From the NCBI GenBank assembly GCA_012965625.1, contig DTSC01000265.1, positions 1 to 9,669 of the forward strand: DNA of 9,669 nucleotides, in the 5' to 3' direction. Position 1 is the stretch's first letter, and each line of letters opens with the position of its first letter. Source of the stretch: Flavobacteriales bacterium (lineage in GTDB: Bacteria > Bacteroidota > Bacteroidia > NORP154). The position numbers and the translations under genes were made by a program. The notes beneath the pieces were generated by a model, which was given only the letters and a program-made list of their open reading frames with translations, had not been told where the DNA came from and made no database searches. Positions 1-6,161 of this stretch are shown here, one piece after another.

Positions 1-1104
1 GATCTCTGAGGTCCCTTCACCGATAGTACAAAGCTTAGAATCCCTATAAAACTTCTCTACAGGAAAATCCTTTGTATAGCCATAGCCGCCAAAAATCTGT
101 ACGGCATCATTTGCCACTCTCACCGCAACTTCAGAGGCATAATACTTAGCAATAGCTGATTCTTTTGTCATCACTTCACCTCTATTCTTTTTATCTGCAG
201 CAGAGAACACAAGCAGCTCAGCCGCCTCAATCTCAGTTGCCATATCAGCAAGCTTAAAGGCAATTGCCTGAAACTCAGAAATCGGTTTACCGAACTGCTG
301 CCTTTCTTTAGAATATTGTTTTGCTGCTTCATAGGCTCCTTTAGCAATTCCAAGACCTAAAGCAGCAATTGAAATTCTGCCGCCATCCAGGACCTTCATA
401 GCCTGAATAAACCCTTCACCTACTTTACCAAGTATATTGTCTTTTGACACCCTGCAATTATCAAACAAAAGCTCTGTAGTTTCTGAAGCTCTCATACCCA
501 GTTTGTTTTCCTTTCTTCCAGATGAAAACCCGGGTGTTCCTTTTTCAATCACAAAAGCAGTTACACCATGAGAGTCTCTTGCTTCACCTGTTCTAACCAA
601 TACAACTGAAAGATCGCTGCTTTTTCCATTAGTAATCCAGCATTTCACACCATTTATAATCCAAGCATCGCCATCTTGAACAGCAGTACATTTCATGTTC
701 ATGGCATCAGAACCAGTATTGGGTTCCGTAAGCCCCCAAGAGCCGATCCAACCACCCACAGCCAATTTTTTCAACCACTTTTGTTTCTGTTCTTCATCTC
801 CAAATTGCAAAATATGCCCAACGCATAATGAATTATGCGCTGCCATAGACAAGCCTATAGAGCCACATACCTTTGAAAGCTCAACAATTGCAGTAACATA
901 TTCCATGTACCCATATCCGGAACCATCATATTCAGTTGGGACCAACACACCTAGAAGTCCTAGTTCACCCATCTTTTTAAAAACATCCACAGGAAATTCC
1001 TGGGATTCATCCCACTCCATCATCTTTGGCTTGATGTACTTCTTGGCAAATGCTCTTACAGTCTCTGCCACCATTTTCTGCTCTTCAGTCTGAGAAAAAT
1101 CCAT
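1..1104 (-). CDS. Acyl-CoA dehydrogenase, short/medium-chain type (3' end cut by window edge)
   Basis: FAD-dependent enzyme that introduces the alpha-beta double bond into acyl-CoA, the first step of beta-oxidation or branched-chain amino-acid breakdown, in the cytoplasm with ETF as electron acceptor. The frame is open from the ATG at 1104 to base 1, giving 368 residues of an expected 380 or so; only about a dozen C-terminal residues are missing. Visible landmarks are the flavin/substrate segment TEPNTGSD (about 126-133; most relatives have A where this has T), the second family signature from Q336 to D355 (QIFGGYGYTKDFPVEKFYRD) and GEGTSEI at 362-368. In that last motif E363 aligns with the catalytic base of medium- and short-chain dehydrogenases, so the active site looks complete. 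The gene starts 19 bases after the HhH gene stop, with no Shine-Dalgarno, and is probably co-transcribed with it. Chain-length or branched-chain specificity cannot be read from the sequence. Confidence 0.95.
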   Translation of the reverse strand, partial: MDFSQTEEQKMVAETVRAFAKKYIKPKMMEWDESQEFPVDVFKKMGELGLLGVLVPTEYDGSGYGYMEYVTAIVELSKVCGSIGLSMAAHNSLCVGHILQFGDEEQKQKWLKKLAVGGWIGSWGLTEPNTGSDAMNMKCTAVQDGDAWIINGVKCWITNGKSSDLSVVLVRTGEARDSHGVTAFVIEKGTPGFSSGRKENKLGMRASETTELLFDNCRVSKDNILGKVGEGFIQAMKVLDGGRISIAALGLGIAKGAYEAAKQYSKERQQFGKPISEFQAIAFKLADMATEIEAAELLVFSAADKKNRGEVMTKESAIAKYYASEVAVRVANDAVQIFGGYGYTKDFPVEKFYRDSKLCTIGEGTSEI

Positions 1105-1123
1105 AAAATTTTGATGTATTTTG

Positions 1124-2035
1124 CTATTCTAAGGAGAAATAAGGTGCAATTTTACGATATAATTCATCATTAACCAAATCAGTATTCTTAATCTCAGAAA
1201 CATCTTTATACAGACCGTGTTGATCTCTATAATTCACTATAGCATTGGCAATTCTCCATTTAATATAGGGGTGTTTTTTGAGGACCTCCGTCATTGCCTT
1301 ATTTATATTAATCTGCTTTATCATCACAGGATCCAATTTCACGTGATCTTTTATCTTCATATAAAGTGAGTCTTCTATCCCATATACTTCCAGAATCTGC
1401 TCTTTTTTATAGAATCCGCCCATCCAATCCCTGTACTTAACAATCCTTTCAGACAATACAGGCCCTATTCCTTTTAGAGACTGGAGGTCTTTTATAGAGG
1501 CTGCATTGAGCTCAATATTGATATTGCCATTCCGATTTATATATTCTTTTATTGACACAAGACCTTTTTCAGCCCCAGAACCTCCTTCAATTAGGATAAA
1601 AGGTTCAAGCCTTTTGTAAAGTTTATCGTTTATAACCCGTAATTTTTTAAAGTCCTCTTTAGATTTAAATTTTCCTGCCTTTTTCATGTATTTTCTAATC
1701 CCACTAATCTGCCATTCTTTAAGTCCCATAGCTTCCCATCCTTCATCGCTTATCATATTGGGGTCAAATCCACTTATGGTTGGCTGTTCGGAGCGAGATT
1801 CCATTTGTTCAGGAACACCGCTGGCTTTTTCTTGAATTGAACCTGATTTTTTTTCTTTGGAAGTGAGTTCCTGATGACGATCAGCAAAACTCTCTAGATT
1901 TTCATCTGCAACCGCTACAGGGTCCGGATCATAATTCAAATAAACCAGCAGGCATAAGATGATGGCAAGTAAAACTATGATGCCATTACGTTCTCTTTTA
2001 TTATATGAAAGAAAATCTTTGAAGGAGCTATTCAT
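1124..2035 (-). CDS. Membrane-anchored protein with three helix-hairpin-helix units (ComEA-like)
   Basis: A 303-residue protein. A short basic N-terminus (KRERNG, 13-18) precedes one membrane segment (about 18-35). A charged, low-complexity linker (about 36-87) follows, then three repeats of about 60 residues at 88-150, 173-235 and 241-303. The middle repeat carries the canonical hairpin LKGIGPVLSERIVKYRD (187-203); the outer two keep the helix pattern and the Y/F-K...LEPFI/KIAPYF endings but lack the GxG hairpin. By the positive-inside rule the repeats lie in the periplasm. HhH units bind DNA backbone without sequence specificity, and in ComEA a similar anchored arrangement captures DNA during uptake. 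A role in DNA uptake is inference from architecture only, as no competence gene lies nearby. It follows the symporter gene by 83 bases and precedes the acyl-CoA dehydrogenase gene by 19. No Shine-Dalgarno precedes the ATG. Confidence 0.85.
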   Translation of the reverse strand: MNSSFKDFLSYNKRERNGIIVLLAIILCLLVYLNYDPDPVAVADENLESFADRHQELTSKEKKSGSIQEKASGVPEQMESRSEQPTISGFDPNMISDEGWEAMGLKEWQISGIRKYMKKAGKFKSKEDFKKLRVINDKLYKRLEPFILIEGGSGAEKGLVSIKEYINRNGNINIELNAASIKDLQSLKGIGPVLSERIVKYRDWMGGFYKKEQILEVYGIEDSLYMKIKDHVKLDPVMIKQININKAMTEVLKKHPYIKWRIANAIVNYRDQHGLYKDVSEIKNTDLVNDELYRKIAPYFSLE

Positions 2036-2118
2036 TCCAACAATAATTATTCAATAAACACATAATGAACTTATTCTTTAAAACCGCAATTTGCCCGAAA
2101 AGATGCAAAATGAAGAAG

Positions 2119-3654
2119 CTACTTATACTTCTTAATCTCTCCACTTTTAACCCTATTAATATAGGAGTTCAAGTCCTTTTTTACATTTGGTGCTAAAACA
2201 TATAAGCCTATTATATTCGGAAAACACATGGCAAAAATCATGGCGTCTGAAAAATCAACTACTGAACCCAACGACATTGCAGCCCCAATAACAACAACTG
2301 TACAAAAGAGTATTTTATAGCTAATATCTGCTATCCTATTGTGGCCAAAAAGAAATTTCCAGGCTTTTATCCCATAATACGACCATGTGATCATCGTAGA
2401 GAATGCAAATAATATAACAGCCAGGGCCAGAATTAAAGGAAACCAGGTAATCACGCTTGAGAAGGCTTTTGATGTAAGGTCAATTCCACCTCCTGTTCCC
2501 AGGGGTTGCCATACTCCAGACGGATCAACCGTTCCAGTAATTACGATCACCAATGCCGTCATGGTACAAACGACAACTGTATCTATAAAAGGTTCCAGCA
2601 AAGCCACCAATCCTTCTGTAACTGGTTCATTGGTTTTAACCGCCGAATGGGCTATGGATGCAGATCCTATACCCGCCTCATTTGAAAAGGCTGCCCTCTT
2701 AAAACCCTGGATTAAAACACCCACAAAACCACCAGCAATTGCTACAGGAGAAAAGGCTCCAGTTATTATTTGGCTAAATGCCTGTGGAATATGTCCATAA
2801 TTGCCAATAATAATTACAAGAGCCGCTAATACGTAAATTCCGCACATAAATGGTACAATCTTATCCGTGACCTTGGCAATGCTCTTTATTCCACCAATAA
2901 TCACCACAGCTACCAAGAGAGCCATCACCAAACCAAATATCCAGCCCTGGCCATATATAAAACTCTCTGTGCCACCAGTAACAGCTTCAAATTGCTGAAA
3001 TGCCTGATTTACCTGAAACATATTTCCACCACCAAAAGAGCCTCCTATACACATTACAGCAAAGAAAACAGCAAGCACTTTTCCCAATTTCCCCCAGCCC
3101 TTTTCAGCAAAACCCCTGCTAAGATAATACATGGGCCCACCAGAAAATGAACCATCCTTATTCTCAATTCTATACTTTACCCCTAACGTGCATTCTACAA
3201 ATTTCGAGGACATGCCTAAAAGACCTGCCATAATCATCCAAAAAGTAGCGCCTGGACCCCCGAGGCTAATAGCAATGGCTACACCAGCGATATTCCCAAG
3301 ACCTACGGTACCAGAAAGTGCTGCCGTTAATGCCTGAAAATGTGATACTTCCCCTTTGTCATTAGGGTTGGTATAAACACCTCGCACAATATCTATCGCC
3401 AATCTGAAACCTCTTAAATTTATAAATCGCATATAAATTGTAAAGATTATAGAACCGACTACCAGCCAAATTAGTACAAATGGAATTGAAATGGTATCGC
3501 TGAAATCGATTGTATAAAAAATGACACTTGATATAGCTTCAGTAGCAGGCGCTAACATTTCATTAATTTTGTCATCCAATGACCTCTCAGTTTCCTGAGC
3601 AAGTAATACTATTGGGGCTAATAAGGTTAACAATGTAGCGCTAATTCTTTTCAT
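2119..3654 (-). CDS. Alanine/glycine:cation symporter (AGCS family)
   Basis: Inner-membrane secondary transporter of 511 residues, expected to import alanine and/or glycine with sodium (or possibly protons). Family hallmarks are the TM segment HFQALTAALSGTVGLGNIAG (105-124), the signature-like GGPGATFWM (132-140), and FSNEAGIGSASIAH (323-336), which closely matches the conserved helix of AGCS proteins. About eleven membrane segments can be picked out, between about 56 and 488, ending in a basic cytoplasmic tail. Residues 1-20 look like a cleavable signal peptide (basic start, hydrophobic core, ...LLAQ), followed by a polar stretch (21-50) before the first long membrane helix. A basic loop after that helix (76-91) places the N-terminus outside. 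The start is supported by that signal sequence and by a promoter box about 30 bases upstream. Sodium versus proton coupling and the exact substrate cannot be decided here. Confidence 0.93.
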   Translation of the reverse strand: MKRISATLLTLLAPIVLLAQETERSLDDKINEMLAPATEAISSVIFYTIDFSDTISIPFVLIWLVVGSIIFTIYMRFINLRGFRLAIDIVRGVYTNPNDKGEVSHFQALTAALSGTVGLGNIAGVAIAISLGGPGATFWMIMAGLLGMSSKFVECTLGVKYRIENKDGSFSGGPMYYLSRGFAEKGWGKLGKVLAVFFAVMCIGGSFGGGNMFQVNQAFQQFEAVTGGTESFIYGQGWIFGLVMALLVAVVIIGGIKSIAKVTDKIVPFMCGIYVLAALVIIIGNYGHIPQAFSQIITGAFSPVAIAGGFVGVLIQGFKRAAFSNEAGIGSASIAHSAVKTNEPVTEGLVALLEPFIDTVVVCTMTALVIVITGTVDPSGVWQPLGTGGGIDLTSKAFSSVITWFPLILALAVILFAFSTMITWSYYGIKAWKFLFGHNRIADISYKILFCTVVVIGAAMSLGSVVDFSDAMIFAMCFPNIIGLYVLAPNVKKDLNSYINRVKSGEIKKYK

Positions 3655-3680
3655 AGTTTGTAGAGGAATTTGTAAGGGTG

Positions 3681-3688
3681 CAAATGTA
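3681..3688 (-). promoter_or_regulatory. Predicted -7 box of the symporter promoter
   Basis: The minus strand reads TACATTTG followed by CA, an exact TAnnTTTG match in the 48-base gap between the pspC stop and the symporter ATG. The transcript would start near 3675 with a leader of about 20 bases, too short for a riboswitch. The -33 region, which overlaps the end of pspC, has only a weak TTTAG. Confidence 0.5.
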
Positions 3689-3702
3689 TCTATTTTGAGT
3701 TT

Positions 3703-3933
3703 CTATTCTAAATCCCATATGGTGTTTCTTTTTTTTCTGATCTTAAAAAACGACTTATGCTCTAAAATAAAAGCCATAACAAGATATATAACCAAGGGTG
3801 AGCCAAAAGTTATAAAGGATAAATAAATAAAAAACATCCTGATCTTGGAAGTATTTATCCCCAACCTTTCTCCCCACCAGGCACACACGCCAAAGGCAAA
3901 CTTTTCAAAATAAACTAAAATTTTCGCAATCAT
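3703..3933 (-). CDS. Small PspC-domain membrane protein
   Basis: A 76-residue protein with the PspC fold signature: GVCAWWGERLGI (15-26), a short linker with basic residues, then a long hydrophobic stretch (about 33-57) broken by GSP at 44-46, and a basic tail (KIRKKRN, 64-70). PspC proteins are inner-membrane proteins; in Enterobacteria PspC takes part in the phage-shock envelope-stress response. No pspA, pspB or pspF homologue is visible here, so a stress role should not be assumed. The segment most like canonical PspC (GVCGGLAEYFGI) is altered to WWGERLG in its middle. The ATG lies one base after the stop of the DUF2851 gene, which argues for translational coupling and a shared transcript. 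The 48-base gap that follows carries the symporter promoter. Confidence 0.85.
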   Translation of the reverse strand: MIAKILVYFEKFAFGVCAWWGERLGINTSKIRMFFIYLSFITFGSPLVIYLVMAFILEHKSFFKIRKKRNTIWDLE

Positions 3934-3934
3934 C

Positions 3935-5212
3935 TCAGCTTGAATTTAGTATTTGCTGTCCAATTGCGCAAGATAAACATTTTTTATGATCACAATAATT
4001 GTTTTTCAGCCAGAGCAATGCCTGACTATTTACAGCTGACAACAGTGGCATATTCAAGGATTTCCACTTTTTAGTTACTGTGTTATTCTCAGGTTTAATC
4101 TGACCAAAAAATGACATCGCTTTTGCAATAATCTGATAATCTTGGGTTTGTTGCCCATAAACAATCAAAAAAGGCAATACGGAATTGATGAGTATAGAAT
4201 CAATAGATGCTTCTCCAAGACCTTTTACCTTTCTTTTAGATATTTTTCCAAAATGAAAATGAATCATCCAATATTTTGAGAGCGACACTTTAAACAGATC
4301 CTTTAAACTTTTTAGGTCATCACATGTAATTACCAATTCAAATAAGGCTCCCTTTTTATACAATAATGCGGATAATGAGGCCAACCTCATTGTTGGAAAG
4401 TTTCCCGGGCGCATTCTCAGAAACTTCCAAATGTGCTTATCCAGAGATTGAATCCCATACACCGTTTTAAGCGCATTATATCTTTCAGATAACCTTTTTG
4501 GGTACCCCTTAAGTAATTTATCATCCAAAAATCCCGCTTGTCCAAAAAGCAGTGCTTCAATTGATAGTAAATCATTTTTGTGATTGTTGACAATTTGGCA
4601 GGGTAAGGACCTGGCAAGCAATTCAAAGGGAAGTGCATTTGTTTTAAATCCAAAAGCGATTAAAAGAGATTGGTAAAAGGTTTGTTCCATTGAAGACAAA
4701 TTGTTTTTCAAGGATTGTGAAATCTGTTTAACCTTGTAATCTATTCTTTCTTTAAATAAACGATGTATATAGCTGGTTATATGGCTTTTATGAAGATTAA
4801 TTCTTTTAGTATTGGCTTCGCAGGGAATCCAGGAATCATTCGGATTTAGGTTCTTGTACATATTATATAATGATGGCTTGAATTTGTCTTTAATTTCAAG
4901 GGTTTCAATATTCAGCAACGCAGTATATTTATCACTATCATCATTATAAACAACGTGAAGTATGACACTTTTATAAGCATTATCTGTTGTATGGCCATGG
5001 TAAATCCAATCACTTGCATTATAATGGATCTCTACATTACCAGCCCAGGTAATATTGCCAATACGAACCCTGGCATTAAAGAAATCCGGACCTGAATCAA
5101 AATTTTGAGTACCCGGATAGATCAATTCAATTTGCTCACCAGAGCTAGTTCTATAAAACTGTTTTTCAAGTAGTTTATTCTTCCAAATATAATGGAGAAA
5201 CGCTTCTCTCAT
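3935..5212 (-). CDS. DUF2851 family protein, function unknown
   Basis: A 425-residue soluble protein with no signal peptide or membrane segment, recognised as DUF2851 from its N-terminal block. In that block NFDSGPDFFNARV (37-49), WAGNVEIH (56-63), DW..HGHTTDNAY (68-80) and VILHVVYNDD (83-92) are spaced as in the family. Other typical pieces are WIPCE (128-132), FGQAGFLDD (223-231), WKFLRMRPGNFPTMRLASLSAL (within 262-283) and the C-terminal cysteine cluster C407-x4-C412-x2-C415. The length is normal for the family. No biochemical role is known to me. The D43...E61-x-H63 arrangement together with four cysteines (131, 407, 412, 415) is discussed as a finding. The gene has its own promoter-like box in the 92-base gap downstream of fabI and is followed after one base by the PspC gene, so the two products are probably made together. 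Confidence 0.9.
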   Translation of the reverse strand: MREAFLHYIWKNKLLEKQFYRTSSGEQIELIYPGTQNFDSGPDFFNARVRIGNITWAGNVEIHYNASDWIYHGHTTDNAYKSVILHVVYNDDSDKYTALLNIETLEIKDKFKPSLYNMYKNLNPNDSWIPCEANTKRINLHKSHITSYIHRLFKERIDYKVKQISQSLKNNLSSMEQTFYQSLLIAFGFKTNALPFELLARSLPCQIVNNHKNDLLSIEALLFGQAGFLDDKLLKGYPKRLSERYNALKTVYGIQSLDKHIWKFLRMRPGNFPTMRLASLSALLYKKGALFELVITCDDLKSLKDLFKVSLSKYWMIHFHFGKISKRKVKGLGEASIDSILINSVLPFLIVYGQQTQDYQIIAKAMSFFGQIKPENNTVTKKWKSLNMPLLSAVNSQALLWLKNNYCDHKKCLSCAIGQQILNSS

Positions 5213-5251
5213 TAGTGAGCAAAATAAAAATAATGGACTAAGTGATTTTTT

Positions 5252-5275
5252 ACTTGTGAATTAAATTACACAAGT
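5252..5275. repeat. Perfect 7-bp inverted repeat, possible operator or 5' mRNA stem
   Basis: The arms ACTTGTG and CACAAGT are exact reverse complements separated by 10 AT-only bases; partial AATT pairing could extend the stem inward with one bulged A. The repeat lies immediately downstream of the predicted -7 box of the DUF2851 gene, so it could be a dimeric repressor site over the transcription start or a stem at the very 5' end of the mRNA. It is not followed by a T-run on the minus strand (an A-run follows), which argues against a terminator for fabI. Confidence 0.5.
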
Positions 5276-5280
5276 TCAGT

Positions 5281-5288
5281 CAAAGATA
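5281..5288 (-). promoter_or_regulatory. Predicted -7 box of the DUF2851-pspC promoter
   Basis: The minus strand reads TATCTTTG, an exact TAnnTTTG match, 69 bases upstream of the DUF2851 ATG. The transcript would start near 5275, at the outer edge of the inverted repeat at 5252-5275, giving a leader of about 63 bases. The -33 region lacks a good TTG. Confidence 0.5.
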
Positions 5289-5304
5289 ATAAACACATGC
5301 TATA

Positions 5305-6117
5305 TTAATCACTATAATACTCTAATACTTTGTCGCTTGACAATGTATTGGAAAAGCCACCATCATGATATAAATTCTGCATGGTCACCATTTTAGTCAT
5401 ATCTGAAAATAGCATTACACAGTAGTCTGCACAATTACCTGCATCAGCATTTCCAAGGGGTGCTATATCTTGTGCATAATGGTAAAAGGAATTAAAGCCT
5501 TTGATGCCTCCACCAGCAGTCGTTAAGGTAGGGGATTGGGATATCGTATTAATTCGAACATTTTTCTCTTTACCATAGTAATATCCAAAGCTCCTAGCTA
5601 TTGATTCTAAAACGGCTTTGGCATCTGCCATATCTTTATAACCGGGCATCGTACGCTGCGCAGCTATGTAAGATAATGCAATTACGGACCCCCATTCACT
5701 AATGGCATCCATTTTATACGCTACCTGCAATAGTTTATGAAATGACAAACCAGAAATATCAAGGGTTTTTAGAAAAAAATCATGGTTTAGGTCTGTATAA
5801 GGAAAGTCCTTTCTAACATTTGGTGACATTCCAATAGAATGCAATACAAAATCAATCTTGCCACCAAGAATCTCCATTGATTTTGCAAAAAGGTTCTCTA
5901 AATCTGTGAGACTAGTAGCATCTGCAGGAATCACCTCCGTATTACACTGTTTTGCAAGTTCATTAATCTTCCCAAGCCGCATAGCCACTGGCGCATTGGT
6001 TAAAACGATAGAAGCACCTTCCTCATGAGCTCTTACCGCAGTTTTCCAGGCTAGTGATTTCTCATCAAGAGCCCCAAAGATTATTCCTTTTTTGCCTTTT
6101 AATAATCCGTATGACAT
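5305..6117 (-). CDS. fabI: Enoyl-[acyl-carrier-protein] reductase, NADH type (FabI)
   Basis: Cytoplasmic enzyme of type II fatty-acid synthesis. It reduces the trans-2 double bond of enoyl-ACP with NAD(P)H at the end of each elongation round. The 270-residue protein has the FabI-type nucleotide-binding start GIIFGALDEKSLAW (11-24) in place of the classical SDR TGxxxGxG. It also has VLHSIG (91-96) and the catalytic set Y150 (in LSYIAAQR), Y160 and K167 with the FabI-specific Y-x6-K spacing. NTISQSPTLT (190-199) precedes the substrate-binding loop, and YHDGGFS (250-256) is near the C-terminus. Every expected catalytic residue is present and the length is normal. The insertions and wording match the Bacteroidota form of FabI. 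It lies 44 bases after the tamB stop with its own TATATTTG box, so it probably forms a separate unit or one supplemented by read-through. No Shine-Dalgarno precedes the ATG. Confidence 0.97.
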   Translation of the reverse strand: MSYGLLKGKKGIIFGALDEKSLAWKTAVRAHEEGASIVLTNAPVAMRLGKINELAKQCNTEVIPADATSLTDLENLFAKSMEILGGKIDFVLHSIGMSPNVRKDFPYTDLNHDFFLKTLDISGLSFHKLLQVAYKMDAISEWGSVIALSYIAAQRTMPGYKDMADAKAVLESIARSFGYYYGKEKNVRINTISQSPTLTTAGGGIKGFNSFYHYAQDIAPLGNADAGNCADYCVMLFSDMTKMVTMQNLYHDGGFSNTLSSDKVLEYYSD

Positions 6118-6147
6118 AGAAATTATTGTTGGTTAGTATTTGACCGA

Positions 6148-6155
6148 CAAATATA
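6148..6155 (-). promoter_or_regulatory. Predicted -7 box of the fabI promoter
   Basis: On the minus strand this reads TATATTTG, an exact match to the Bacteroidota -7 consensus TAnnTTTG. It sits in the 44-base gap between tamB and fabI. It would place the transcript start near 6142 and leave a leader of about 25 bases. No clear TTG is present at the -33 position; the closest candidate is TTTA, 21 bases upstream, inside the tamB 3' end. It is called from consensus and position only. Confidence 0.55.
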
Positions 6156-6161
6156 AAAATG

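Noticed and set aside
695..1093. 132-residue open frame on the plus strand
   Set aside because: It lies wholly antisense to the acyl-CoA dehydrogenase gene, whose motifs are unmistakable. The plus-strand translation is Ser/Pro/Cys-rich with no recognisable domain.
2036..2118. Promoter or terminator between the symporter and HhH genes
   Set aside because: No exact TAnnTTTG box is present. Near matches are TCATTTTG at the start of the gap and TATTGTTG directly against the ATG. The TTTGC/GCAAA pairing (2090-2109) is only 5 bp with a 10-base loop, too weak to call.
2387..3337. Plus-strand frames of 137 and 68 residues
   Set aside because: They are antisense to the symporter gene, an artefact of its membrane-helix codon composition.
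3655..3702. Glycine or other riboswitch ahead of the symporter gene
   Set aside because: AGCS genes are often under glycine riboswitches, but the gap is only 48 bases and the predicted leader about 20, far too short for the aptamer.
5213..5304. Intrinsic terminator of fabI formed by the inverted repeat
   Set aside because: On the transcribed strand the stem is AT-rich and followed by an A-run rather than a T-run, and it lies just after a promoter-like box.
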